A DNA stretch of 64,000 nt from NCBI GenBank assembly GCA_036346255.1, contig JAYEVH010000310.1, forward strand, positions 186,001-250,000, written 5' to 3'. The stretch is from Ampelocalamus luodianensis (Eukaryota; Streptophyta; Magnoliopsida; Poales; Poaceae). The notes under the pieces were generated by a model. The model was not told where the DNA came from. It saw only the letters and a program-made list of their open reading frames with translations, and ran no database searches. Position 1 is the stretch's first letter. Every line of letters starts with the position of its first letter. Positions 1 to 11,600 of the stretch are shown piece by piece. The translations under genes were made by a program, and so were the position numbers.

Positions 1-1150
1 TGTGATTTTCGGTGTGATCGAATGGTGCCCGAGTCAATTAAGGACCGAACATCTTGTGAGTACCGTTATCCGAGCAATTTGTGCGTATAACCACACTAGA
101 GGGTATGGGACCTCTTGACTTAGTACTTTGGCGTGTATTGGCTTGGTCGCAGGGGTCGCAGGAGGCTTGGGTAGTAGAGTCCGAAGGCTTCCGCAACGGG
201 TGGTTGTCTTTCGCCGGCAATGTAAGCGTATGGGTTTCTATCCATACGAGGCTCGTGGTTAATACACCATATTGGAAAACGCCTCAGAGGACTTAGCCTT
301 GCCGCATACCTTCTGAAGTGTGCTTTGTGGCCTAGAGGCGGTCTCAAGTGTGGGTACATTGGTACACCCCGCAGGTTAAAACTATTCGAATAGCCTCGCC
401 CTAGGTTATGGACACGCTTGGGTAAGCTTTCAAGAGTTAGACTACAACCTTTTAATTAAAACTTGATGGGTGGTACGAATCAGTGATTCGTGTTATGTTG
501 TGGTGACTATTGGGATAGTCACTTCTAGGTGGTTACTTGTATTTATCATTATTCTCTGTTACTTTCAACATCATATTTATTTGTAAACTTGCTTTCAAAT
601 GTATTACATTATTGCAAATAAAGATGGCTTTGTGCAAAATGAGACATATATCCACCTAAATAAGCTTGCATGTAGTTTATGAATAGGTCCGCTATTCCAC
701 ACGCCGCCTTATGAGTACCTTTGTGTACTCGCTATCTTGCTTAAATGTAATTGTTGCAGAGGAAGAAGGTGAGCTTGAGGGGCCTCACTCGTGAGTTGTG
801 CCGTGGTAGCCATGCAGGCGCCTAGTCTGGGTGGCCCGGCCGGCTGCCCGTGGTGGTGTGGCTAACCTGGCCGACTTTTGTTCTAGCCATCTTATGGCAC
901 CTTTTGCTTCCACTGCCTTTCTTGTATATTGTTCTATTTGGCCGGTCGGCTCTTTTGTTATAACTTTACTTTATGTATGTCGTTGTTGAACTTAGTGATG
1001 TATGTTGTATGGAAATGATGTGTATTTTGTGATGATGTGCATATGCTGCACTCGGGAAGCATATGTCCATCGAGGCTTAGAGTGTTTAATTAGTAACGCT
1101 AGAACCATTTGGAGGTTAAGTGTTACTAGTTAAATATTCCGGTCCTCACA
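1..1150 (+). repeat. 3' part of a gypsy LTR (copy P)
   Basis: This is the 3' portion of a long LTR whose start lies left of the window. It matches 38785-39959 (LTR B) block by block and, less closely, 11700-12892 and 20680-21850 (element E). It ends in TCCTCACA, the same terminus as those LTRs, and a primer-binding-site-like sequence follows. Inside it are an 8-bp inverted repeat with a 4-nt loop (503-522), the conserved palindrome block (349-415), and a 3'-splice-site-like TTGCAG (754-759) followed nine bases later by GTGAGC. Because an internal region follows, this is a 5' LTR rather than a solo LTR. Confidence 0.85.
349..415 (+). other. Conserved LTR palindrome block (P copy)
   Basis: The block runs from GTGGGTAC to GGACAC. 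Its centre is the perfect 12-bp palindrome CTATTCGAATAG (382-393), followed by CTAGGTTATGGACAC. The same arrangement occurs in LTRs E (twice), D, B, F (twice) and K. Its function is unknown; a cis-acting RNA or DNA element is an inference from conservation alone. Confidence 0.7.
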
Positions 1151-1153
1151 AAG

Positions 1154-1168
1154 TTAGTATCGTGAGCC
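1154..1168 (+). other. Degenerate tRNA-iMet primer-binding site (element P)
   Basis: Four bases after the LTR end lies TAGTATCGTGAGCC, a damaged form of TGGTATCAGAGCC. The intact form at 12897 and its complement at 3347 match the 3' end of plant initiator methionine tRNA. The site marks the start of the internal region. Confidence 0.7.
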
Positions 1169-1648
1169 ATATCGACTGTAGAAAACCCTAGCTTGGTCGC
1201 TTTAGGATATTTTGAAAACTTACTTTCAAATAGTTTATGAAAACTTAAGTAAGTTCTCTAATTTTACTCTTACCTATCTTAGCTTGCTCATCTCACCTTA
1301 CTCTCACTTAAGCTTTGAAAAAGTTGTTCCTCTCTTCCTTTAAAAATTAGCCTCTATCGATTAACTTGGTTTTGGGAGAACCATGAGAGCTTGGAGAAAG
1401 AAATTTGGACAGCTAGCTAGTGGTTAGAAAATAAGGTAGGAAATGAGAGGTAAATTCAACTAAAACTTGTGGGAATAAAAGGGTAAGAGGTGATATGAAA
1501 TTAGCTAAATGTCTATACTCTATTAGGTGGCTATACCTTGACTTTTGACTGTTTTGAGCTAGAAGTTAGTTCTGAAATTTTGGGTCTTCTCAAACGACAC
1601 TGCTCTTCCATACGGATTAGTCGTTTGTGAAGTTGATTTGGATGGTCG
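1169..1648 (+). other. Untranslated leader of element P
   Basis: AT-rich sequence between the primer-binding site and gag, with no supported open reading frame. The stretch at about 1200-1500 reappears in reverse complement at about 2900-3345 (leader of R1), so the two leaders form an inverted repeat. Confidence 0.65.
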
Positions 1649-2640
1649 GTGGGACCCAGAGTGGCCGGAATCACCGTAGTCCCGATGAGGAGCTTCCTCC
1701 TCCACCATGGCGAAGTCCTCATGCAAATCGAACGCAATCGCTCGGAGGACCGCAGGTGTTGGAGGTTATCGCCAGAACACCTCCACTCCTCCGTGCCTCG
1801 ATCCGGAGGCGGTCACCGCCTTGTGGGGACTTGCGGAGTTCCTTCGCACACGCCTCCCACCTTCTCCCGCTCGAGATCCTTGGACGCAGACGATCGGCGC
1901 GCCTCAGTTGAGCGGAAGCTCAACGCTGCTCGCGCCGTGAGCAGAGCGCACTTTCGCATCCCATCACCGGAGGGTGCGACACTCATGGTGGGAGAACTTA
2001 CCGCCATGCAGCCGCGGACACGTGGTCTCGTGGGAGGAGTTCCGCCGCCTTTCCGTCGGGCCCATGTTCCCGCCACCGATGAAGTCAAGAAGAAGGAGTT
2101 CCTTGCGCCAAACAGGCGCAAGTTCGGATCGAGTACCTCCACGAGTTCAACCATCTCACGAGGTACGCCTCGCCGAGGTGGCCACCGATGAGGCCAAGCA
2201 GAGAAGTTTATGGAGGGCTTGTCCGAGGAGCTTCGTGACAAGCTCTCTATTGTGGACTTCGACTTCCGCATCTTGGTGGACAAGGCCATTGTCGCCGAGC
2301 ACAAGGCGAGCGCCGGCAGTCCCGCAAGCGCAAGTGGGAGGCCCGCGGTCCGCATGTGTCGGCCTCGCTCGCCCTCGTGTTGGGCCTGCACCGTGGCCCG
2401 CCCTCAAGCTTCCTTACCGCCGAGGCCTTCGCACCAGCCCACGCCCTCCGCGGGCCGTGACTCACCACGCAGCGCGCGTGATCCAAAGAAGAAAGTTGCG
2501 CCGACCGTAGAAGAACCTCAGCCATGGTCGGAGGAGGCGGGAGCTACTCATCTAAACCAGGCTGCTGACCACGGCCGCTACGAGTACCCCCAGCCATCCT
2601 GGTGCAAGAAAATTTGGTTAGCAACGAAAGCACTAAAACT
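1649..2640 (+). pseudogene. gag: Truncated, frameshifted gag (element P)
   Basis: A degenerate gag capsid gene of a Ty3/gypsy element. The peptide VLMQIERNR in the frame starting at 1649 matches the same peptide in the better-preserved gag at 48356, and later segments (MEGLSEELRDKLSIVDF near 2210, then KAIVAEHKA) match the capsid region in another frame. At least two frame changes separate these pieces. No protease or later pol domain follows; coding similarity stops near 2640, where sequence in the opposite orientation begins. Gag would form the virus-like particle, but this copy cannot make a full protein. Some frameshifts may be sequencing error. Confidence 0.7.
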
Positions 2641-3346
2641 TAGAAGTTAATGAAAGCAAGAAGCTATCGATTAGGGGAATGAGGTATCACCCTAAACGAA
2701 GGCCAAAATAACAATCATGTAAACTTTAAATGCTTCCAAAGAGACTCCAAAACAGCAAGGGAAACACCAAACCAAATCTCAACTTCTCGATGCCATTAAC
2801 CCATATTGAATGAACGAGCAATGGGTGGAGAAGATAAAATTTCAGCACCCTACATCAAGCCTAACACTACTCAAGAGCAAGGTTAAGGCTGCAAAAATAG
2901 GGTTAGATACTTAGCTAACTAGTATCACATCCTACCCTTTTATTCCCACAAGTTTTAGTTGATTAACCTCTCATTTTCTACCCTATTTAGGACCTTTGAG
3001 CTTGCTGTCCGGAAATTGACGCTCGCTGTCCAAATTTTGCATCCAAGCTTCTAAGCCGAAATCTTCAACTTCCGAAGCTTCAAAACCTTGTAGAGGGCAG
3101 CTAACACTTCAATTTGCCAACCTCAATGGTTCCCAAAACCCAATTAATGATACAACTATCTTTTGAGAGAAGGAAAGGAGAACAACTTTTAAAACTCAAA
3201 TTAGAGCAAGATGAGATAGAAAGCTAAGATAGGTAAGGAGTAAAATCTGAGAACTTACTTAAGCTTTCATAAATCATTTGATACTTTGAAATTAAGTTTT
3301 CCAAAATATCCTAAAGACGATCAAGCTTGGGTTACTACGGTCGGAA
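2641..3346 (-). other. Untranslated leader of minus-strand element R1
   Basis: Read on the minus strand, this is the leader downstream of the primer-binding site at 3347-3360. It is the reverse complement of the leader type at 1169-1640 and also resembles 12911-13330. The element is cut off at about 2600-2640, near the expected gag start, where it meets the end of element P's gag. The exact breakpoint cannot be placed by eye. Confidence 0.6.
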
Positions 3347-3360
3347 TGGCTCTGATACCA
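3347..3360 (-). other. tRNA-iMet primer-binding site (element R1)
   Basis: The plus strand reads TGGCTCTGATACCA, the exact complement of TGGTATCAGAGCCA. It lies a few bases from an LTR end that starts TGAGGACC. This fixes element R1 on the minus strand, with its 5' LTR to the right. Confidence 0.9.
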
Positions 3361-3538
3361 ACTTTCTGAGGACCACGGTTTATTTGGCTTGTAATGCTTA
3401 ACCACCCGTTGGTCCTAGCATCACAAATCAGATAAACTAAGCCTCGAGATATGTATACTTCCCTGCACTGCAGTATACACACCCCGTTACAAAATCATGC
3501 ATCAATTTCATTCATTCACATAGAACCGAACAAGCAAC

Positions 3539-3558
3539 GACACACACACACACACAGT
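3539..3558. repeat. (CA)n microsatellite
   Basis: A run of about nine CA dinucleotides at the internal junction of the R1 LTR. An equivalent run sits at 24486-24503 in R2, followed by the same ACACACCCACCGAC sequence, so it is a family feature and not a chance repeat. Confidence 0.9.
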
Positions 3559-4739
3559 TTCAACACACCCACCGACCAGCTCATAATTAACACCTCCCAA
3601 AGTACTTAGTCAAGAGAGGTTCCATATCCCCCTCGTATGGTTAGCACGCAACAATTGCTTGGATCAATGGCACAAGTAACTCGGTCCTTGGGGACTTAGG
3701 CACCATTCCATTCACACCCAACAGATCACACCAACATACCATTGTGCCCAAGTCAAGATATAGTTTTGTTTTCAGTTTTGATTTGTAAATCAATAAAACA
3801 CAAGGATTGGACATAATGGAATAATATAAGTATTTAGGTGATCAAGATCATCGACTAAGTCAATGATCGCCAATACTACCGATAACTAGGCATGGCTAAG
3901 CAATATTTATTCGAAATTTACTAAGTGATAAGAGCTCATCCAATGAACTCTAATCACAGCAAATAACCTAGGCTCAAGTAGTAAAGGATAATTATTTACC
4001 TACAGATTATGCAACTAGAGGATTAACTAATCAATTTAACAACAAAATAGCAATGCATACATAGAAGTTAAACAAAATATTAGACTTTAAAAGTAATGGG
4101 ATCAAATGGGAAATGATCAAACTGCTTGCCTGGCTGCTGTTGTTCACTATGCTATAGAGGATCACTCTCAAGGACGGCACAATCGTCGGAACCTACCGAA
4201 AGAGCGAAAAAGAACCGATAAAAACAAAGAAAATGAAAAAGACTCTAAAACCAAATTGCTCCAAATGCTCTAAAAATTTTACAGCAGCAATAGGAAGATT
4301 TAAAATGAATTTAGAAACAAGAACCAACTAATTTGGACTCTCTATGCAAAAGATATGGACAAAACACTGCAGTTCGGCCGAAATTAAAATTAAATAGGTT
4401 ACTGTTCATAAATAATTTTCTAGAGGTTTTTTGGACTTTAAAATTTTATGATAGGTTGCTACTGACATTTTAAGGCTAACACAAGTGATCTCACCTTAAT
4501 TGGAGTTAAAATGATTTAGTTATGATTTTTCTAGGTTATAAATCTAAGGCATGTTTAATTTCGGGATTAAAGACTACTGTAAAACCTATACTATGCTAAA
4601 GTACTTTAACAGATGCAAATATAGAACTTTAGTTTGTTAAATTTGGAACTACAGAGAAAAAGATATGCATTTTTGAAGTTTAAACAATTAATAAGTGCAA
4701 ATAAAAGCTCTCGGGAACTAAATCAAAACCAACTAAAAT

Positions 4740-5620
4740 CGGGAGGTCGTGGTCATTTATCAAAGATCGCACGCTCACGAGCCCGATGCCAAAACCCACA
4801 CGAGCACTGGCGCAAAGACCTCATCGCGCCTAGGGAGGTCTTAGCCGTTAGATCTAGACTTGACGGTCTAGATCTAACGAGGAGGTCCTAGACGGCAAGA
4901 TCTAGCGAGGAGGTCTAAGCCGTAGATCTTGAATTCAACGGGCACCACCAAAGGCACACACACACAAGCACACTGAGGAGGTCATCGTGTTTAAAGGTGG
5001 TTGGGATCGTTAGATCAAGATCTCGACGGTCCCGACCTCCTTAGGAGGTCCTAGGGTTAAATCTACTGAGGAGGTCTTAGTTGTTAGATCTAGATCTAAC
5101 GGCTTAGACTCGAGGAGGAGGTCCTAAAGCTACAGATCTAGAGGAGGTCCTAGACGGTCACGATCTCTATGGGGAGGTCCTGAACGGCTAAGATGAACTC
5201 GAGAGAGGTCCTAAGCGATAGGGTTTACGGAGGAGATCCGACGACTCAGATTTGACCTAGGAGGTCCCGAACGGTCCAGATCGACACTGGGAGGTCCCGA
5301 GGCTCTCTTTATAAAAGACAGTGGGTGATTTTCTTTTTTACAAAGAGGACCCCAAGGAAGTTTTGGAGGTTTTCTTTACAAAAGACCAGGGGTGGTCTTT
5401 TGCAAAGAGGACCTCGGGGAAGGTCCTTTGCGGAAACACGGAGGTGGTCTTATACGGCTAAGATTTAACAGGGTTGGTCCTGGACGGCTAGGATCACCAC
5501 CAAGGGGAGGTCCAGAGACTTAGGATTTTTCGGAAAAGATCCTAAGGCCCAGATCTAAACTTGGAGAGGTCGTGAACGACTAAGATTAGCCCGAGGAGGT
5601 CCTAGAGTGGTTTTAATGGC
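4740..5620 (-). repeat. GACCTCC/GATCTAACGG motif array in the R1 LTR
   Basis: The heptamer GGAGGTC (GACCTCC on the minus strand) recurs many times at irregular spacings of roughly 20-60 bp. It alternates with AGATCTA and GATCTAACGG-like words. Related arrays lie at 30600-30960, 35660-35900, 36830-37640 and 40000-40580, always upstream of, or between, promoter and internal LTR regions. It is not a strict tandem repeat. Confidence 0.75.
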
Positions 5621-6439
5621 GCAGGACCCCCGGACAACGACAAAAAGGTGGCGGCTAAGACAAATTAGAAGCATCTAATGATTAACCATAAATGAATCCA
5701 ACAGGACCACTTAAAGACTTCCGGACTTTAATTCTAAACCCATGGCCCACACGTCAGTGACTCCACGTCACAGATTAAAACACCATTAATGAACCAAATG
5801 ATAAGAAATGATTTGAGCATTAAAGTTGTTCGAAGAACATGACGAAAACTGGAGGTTTTGACTGACAAAACCCGAGCGTGTTCCAGAGCTTGCCGCCGGT
5901 GACGTGGACCTCGTCGGCGAAAACAAAGAACACGGATGAGTCCCAAATAGAGAGGAGAACCTAAAGGTGCCAACAGCTAGGGCTAGAGCGCACCCTACCG
6001 GCGGCTGGCCGGAGATAACCACAGGAGACCAAATGTGGCCAAAAATGAAAACCAAAGAGGTCTAAGAGGATCGGGTTTTTGGAACTGAAGTACTCACCAG
6101 GGATTGAAGAAGAACTGGGAGTGGTCGCAGGAGCTCCGGTGATGTTGGAGGTCACCGGAGGTGAAGAAGACGAAGCTCCCACCACGAACAATAGGCACCC
6201 ACTTTGTCAACCTCTGTGAAGGTTTAAACAAAGCAAATTAGGAAGATTTGAGGTGACCAAGATGACAAAGTGATAGCCAATATTGCAATATTGAACCACT
6301 GGAGCTCGGAGGTCGCCTGGGAGCTCCAAGGTTCAGCAATGGTGGCAAAGACTTTCGGGTGTTTTGAGCACAAAAGCAGAGAAAGAAGTTGGAGGTGCAA
6401 GAATGGATCCAAAGAAGCTTAAGGGAGAAGCTCGTGCTC

Positions 6440-6447
6440 AATATATA
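6440..6447 (-). promoter_or_regulatory. Likely TATA box of the R1 LTR
   Basis: On the minus strand the sequence reads GGCTATATATTGAGC. It falls at the same relative place as CGGCTATGTATAG in LTR B (36104-36116), just downstream of a conserved CATTAAATGT word, and fits a retrotransposon core promoter. Confidence 0.5.
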
Positions 6448-6657
6448 GCCGAGAGGAAGAATAAGGCAGTGTCCACAGCTTCAACAAGCTAGACACTGAC
6501 ATGATGGGAGTAGGTTGTCGAGAGACTTTGAGCAAAAGGGGCCGCCAAACATTTAATGTTGGCAAGACATAGCCGCTTGTCACCCTAGAGTTGACAAGGC
6601 ACCGCCTCTACCGCCATGCACAAAATTTGATAATGACCAGCCCCACGAGTCGTTGAG

Positions 6658-7275
6658 TGTGAGGACCCCGCTTATTCGGCTTGTACCGCTTAACCACCCA
6701 CTTGGTCCTAGCAGACAAATCAAATAAACTAAGCCTCGAGATATGTATACTTCCTAAATGCAGATACACACCTGCTACAAAATTATGCATCAATTCCATT
6801 CATACACATAGAGCCAAGCTAAAGCTACAAATCAAGACATACATAATATAAAGAGAGTTATTACAAAAGAGAGGCCGACTGCCAAATAACACATAAGTAA
6901 CTAAATTAAACAAATGGAAGAAAAGGGCCATAAGATGGCGATAAACAAAGCCAATCGGTGTGCCTTTACCCACAAGGCAACCAACCGACCGCCAAGCTAA
7001 TCGCCCCGCACACCGCCACAACAAATCTCACAAAAGTGAGGCCCTCGAGCTCACCTTCTTCCTCAAAGAACAAAATAATTAAGATAGCATCCGAGTACAA
7101 AAATTGTTTTTGTACTGCAAGACCGACGTAAGATAAATGTAACTATAATTAACTAGATGAAAGCTTTATTTAAGTGGAGGAGGCTCGACTTATTTTCAAG
7201 ATAAAGCAAGTTTTCTTTGCAATAAGGTAATACATTTAAAAGCAAGTTGGCAATTAAATCTTATTGTTCAAATAA
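6658..7275 (-). repeat. Solo LTR R2, first segment
   Basis: An LTR end on the minus strand beginning TGTGAGGACC, followed by the LTR-end sequence family seen in reverse at 12300-12892 (for example the complement of GAGGAAGAAGGTGAGC near 7045). No primer-binding site precedes it. The other end is TGTTACA at 30582. The 5 bp outside are TTGAG (6653-6657) and GTGAG (30583-30587), a target duplication with one mismatch. R2 is therefore read as a solo LTR inserted into the R1 LTR. The right edge of this segment is approximate. Confidence 0.7.
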
Positions 7276-8682
7276 ATGAGAGACCAATATAACAATAGGT
7301 AGAGTTTGATTGCCTTATTTGAATCTTAGAAATTTTGAAAGTTAAATTTTAAAATTTATTTGAAGTTATTAAAGTTTTATTGGATTTGAATTGAAAAATA
7401 AAAATTTACTTAATTTCTGGAATTTTCTGAGATTTTTAAAAGCTTTTTCTTAAATAATTTAAAGCTAAAATAATTTATTTGCTAAAACTATAGCCAACCT
7501 TAAGTAGGAACTATTTTAATTAAGTCCAAAATGCTTCTGGGAATTTCTGTGAATTTTTCTAGCATTTTTGGATGTATTTTACTATTTTCTAAAGTCCTTT
7601 TGAATTTCTGGAAATAAATCAATTAAGAAATCCTTTTAAAATCCCAAAATTACCTTTGGGCCGAAACCCCACCGGTCCGCCCATCTCCATGCACCTCCCG
7701 CCCATTCTTCCCGGCCGCACTTCACTCACCGCCCGCCCCGCCGCTCTCTCTCTCCTATCTCCTCCCACCGTCCGATTCAAATCGAACGGCTATCCATCGC
7801 CCCACGCCTCTTTCTTTCTCTCTCCTCACCGCCGATCTCCATCGAACGACACTCACGCACTCCACGCGCCTCACCTTTCCCGACCGCCGATCTCAAACCA
7901 ACGATCGATCTCGGTCATTCAGCGGTCCGAATGTCACAGATAAGGGCGCCCGATCTACATCGGACACCGCCACCGCACTCCACGCCACCTATCTTCCCAA
8001 CGCCGTCCGATGCGAATCCAATGGCCGCCGAACCTTTCTTCTTCCCACCTCCCGCCTTCCTCGCGCTCGAGTAACCGCCGCCATTAACACGCCGCCGAGC
8101 TTCTCCTCCGCCTGCTTTCCCCACTTCCTCGCCATCGCGGCGATTTAAACCGCCACTCACCACCGCCCCACTCCGCCCATGATCTCTTTCTTCGCTTTGC
8201 CGCCTATTTTTGCTCGCGAGCACTAAACGCCGCCGCCTCTTCCCCGCACACGATCTCCACCTTCCGGCTTCTCCGACTCCTATAGTAGCGCCGCCCCTCT
8301 TCTCGCTGAACCCGACGACACCATCCACTCCTCCTCCGACTCGTGATCGCCGACCAGAATCTCGCCGACGACCGCCGCCGCTCCGCCTCGCTTGCGCCAC
8401 CGCCATCGACTTCGACCACTCCGACCACGCCAACAAAGAAGCCGCCACCACTCGCCGCCCCTATGCGCGCAACCACTTCGCCCGAGTGCCACCGAGCCCC
8501 GCCCCGCTGCCGCCGCAAGCGCCGCCGCTTCTTCCTTTCCGGTGATTTTCGCCAAGGTGAGCCTCATGCTCCCGCCGCTTTCTCTCTATTGGTACCATCC
8601 ACTCCCGCCACTGCTGCAAACGCCGGCGAGCCTGTGAGCCGAAGCCGCCACGGCTTCGAGATGACGTGGCCGCCCCACGATG
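7276..8682 (+). repeat. LTR D, 5' segment (start missing)
   Basis: An AT-rich stretch (7276-7650) followed by a strongly GC-rich stretch (7660-8660). This composition matches the 5' side of the K LTR read in reverse (62880-63180, then 61950-62880). The expected TGTAACATCCC start is absent, so the first bases are lost or rearranged. The segment is interrupted at 8682 by element E and resumes at 21851. GC-rich open frames on both strands here are not supported as genes. Confidence 0.6.
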
Positions 8683-11600
8683 TGTAATCGCTCTAAACTT
8701 AGGGTTTGTATTTCAAATGTAAAATTTTGGGGAGAAATAAAACTTTTGTTGTCTCATCAAATCATTTGGAAGTTTTCCAATTTTTCCTAGCAATTTCCAT
8801 TTTCTAGAATTAAATTCTTGTGAATGGAAATTGTTGTCAAGAAATTCTTAGCTTTCAAACTTGTGATCATCCTCTGAAATTATTTTCCTATCATCTTGAT
8901 CATCCTATCTACCTCCTGAATTATCTCACAATTTTTAGATTTTATTTGCTATTTCAAATGGCCAAGTCAACCTAGTTTGAAATCTGGTCAAACTCTGTTC
9001 ATCAGCTTGTGAATTTTATTGGGAGAAATCTATTGCATAAAACTCCTGGAAAAATTACACAAGGTTGCCCTCTTCCCAGTAAGCTTCCATAAAATTTCAG
9101 AATTTTGGAGCCCTGAGCTATCTCTAAGAATTCCCAAACCTTCTCTCGCCTTTCTAATTCCAATCGGAACACTATTTGTCGGGCCCGAACCACACTTGGG
9201 CTCGAGTCCGATCCGCACTAATGGACTCGGTCGCCAACTAATCGCACCGCCCGAGTCCAATCGATCGTGACCGTCCGATGCAAATCGAACGATCCACGCG
9301 CGCGTATGCAATCGATCGTCCGAATGCATACAGAGATCTCGACCGCCCATCTCGATCCAACGGCCGACACATTCTCGATCGAGTCAAACCACCTAATCGC
9401 ACCGCGCCGCTCGTTCGCGCCGCCATTGCTGCCACCGACGGCGAGCCCCACTTGTCGTCGCCACCTACCTTTCGTGATGAGGCCGAAAGCCGCGACATCG
9501 CGCATGGTCGCCACTCGCCGCTGCTCCGCCACCGCTGTTTTTCGCGCGCATTGCCTCCGCCGCATCTTCCGCCGAGAGGCCATGCCTCGCGCAGCATTAA
9601 TCACCCACCATTCCTTTCACCAGCTTGTCAAGACCATTCTTGAGCTTCGTGCCGAAAGAATCGCCGCTCATTTTCCTCCGCCGCCCTACTTAAGCTCACC
9701 CAAAGCTCCTCTTCCTTCTTTAGACACCATTAAACAATCCCCTATCACCCATTGCTCCTTCTGAGCTCAAATCGTAGTAATGTTCAAACTCGTTCACGGC
9801 CGCGCCGCCCGCCGTGTCATCCTCGCAAACTGAAGATCATCCTTCTTTTGCGCCACATCGTGTTCCGATCCCTATCATGATTTCCTCGCCTAATTTTGAG
9901 TTTAACTCGCAGGGGCCATTGAATTTTGGTGTCCTCTCTTCTACCGAAAGTTGGATCATCGCCTCATCTCCGTGAGTTGGTTCCTAGGAAATTGCTCGCG
10001 CCAAAGACCATCTAGTGCACTCACTCAAGCTATCTTCGCTCTCTTTTCCCTATTTTTGCTCAAAGTTGTTCTCCTCCGGTGACCCCTTGATCGCCGCCGT
10101 TCTCGCCGCCGCCATCTCCGGCAGCCTCTTGAGCTCGGTCATTCCGTGAGTTCTCGTAACTCATCGATGCCCATGCGCGCGCTAATTTTCATTGTTCACC
10201 TCTCGTGCAGCCGCACCTTGTCACCCCTCCGCCGACCGACCGTGCTCCATCGCCGCCGCCACCGTGCTTCTCCGTCGAACCCGCGACCACCCTTAGCTTC
10301 GTGAACTCGGCGACCCATTTTGGCCGTCGCGACGCCTCGCGCCGCCATTCCTTCACCGGCGCCGAATCCAGTCCGTAGCCTCTCGTTCTTCCTTGTGCTC
10401 CCGTGGCCGTTGTGGTCGACAGGGGGCCCACCTCCCGAGGCTTGGTAGTTAGTCGCTTATCATGCTTATGATTGTTCATTAGTTCACTCATTGCATGATC
10501 AAAATTGGTATTGAAGTTTGAAAGTATTTTAGTTCTCTCAGATGCTTGTTGTTGTCGTTTTTTTTGTCGTCAGAACCGAAATTGGGTTCATTCTTATGCT
10601 ATTCATATCCGTTAGTGCTTGGTGACTCCTTAGAAGTGGTGCTTAGCAAGAAGTTAATTAGATAATCTCTTAGGTTTCAAATCACTAGTTGGCTTTTGAT
10701 CTATGAAGTCATATCGAATTTGAGGTTTTGCCTCTGTGCTTGTGGTGTATTTTCGAAGGTAAGGTTTTGTAGTAGCCGCATGTCTGAAAATCGTTAGCAT
10801 TGCAAAGATCTTGGTGTGATGCTTAGAGTATGAATAGCTGAGTATCTTTAAAATCCTATCTTAGATAGAAAAGGTTGTTAGCATCTCACGCTTGAATACT
10901 TGATTAGTTAGTGTTCGAGAGCTCCTTGTAGGTTCCGTGCTCTCACCGATAATGGTTGTTTTAGAGTAGCTAGCTGTTTTGATATACTAACTTGATGATT
11001 AAATAATAGATGTGCACACAATCACCATCAAAGTCCTGTCCAAAGTTTAAATAATATAAGAGGATTGATTTTGTGGTAACTCGATAAATAAGTGAGTGGG
11101 TAGATCAATCACTTGAAAGCATGTCTTTTGAAGCATCCTCAGAGTGCTTAATTGTTACTTCTTTTGTGTTGGTCTAGCCTCTGTGTATAAATTGGTGTTT
11201 GTGTTTGATTATTGAGTTTTGCCGTGTTATTCGCTCTTATTCGCTGCTTTGTTCAATCGTTAGATTCGATATTTGCGCAACCCCGAGAACGCACCATCCG
11301 CAACAAATTGAGCAAAAAGCAACTGTGCAAGCGCTTGATCATTTTTATCCCAAGATTTTAAAGTCTAATATTTTGTTTCAATCGTATGTATGCATCGCTT
11401 ATTTTGTGTTAAATTGGTTAGTTAAACCTTTAGATGCATAATCAGAGGTAAATATTTGTCCTCTACTACCGAGCCTAGGTTATTTGTCGTGATTAGAGTT
11501 CACGGATGAACTCTCGCCACTTAGTAGATTACGAGTTCGCTTGCTTAGCCATGCTTAGCTACCGTAGATTTGGGCGATCGTCGACTTAGTCGATGATCTT

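Larger units (their letters stand above)
3367..6657 (-). repeat. 5' LTR of element R1, first segment
   Basis: A minus-strand LTR starting at TGAGGACC beside the primer-binding site. Its order matches LTR B in reverse: terminal region, the block around GACTAAGTACTT, a GACCTCC-rich zone (4740-5620), then a promoter-like region. It stops at 6657, where another LTR end (TGTGAGGACC) begins, and resumes at 30583-31547. The two parts sum to about 4.25 kb, a plausible full LTR. Compared with LTR B it lacks about 1 kb near 3530-3560, including the palindrome block. Confidence 0.75.

Noticed and set aside
1813..2407. 192-aa minus-strand frame opposite gag
   Set aside because: Shadow of the degenerate plus-strand gag. 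The plus strand, not the minus strand, shows family peptides.
4740..5620. Regularly repeated short motif considered as a CRISPR-like array or satellite
   Set aside because: Repeat is only 7 bp, spacing is irregular, the context is a eukaryotic LTR and no cas genes exist.
7656..8687. Overlapping open frames on both strands (up to 178 aa) in a GC-rich stretch
   Set aside because: Arginine/proline-rich text in all frames is a composition effect. The region is the promoter-side zone of LTR D and has no recognisable domain or splice structure.
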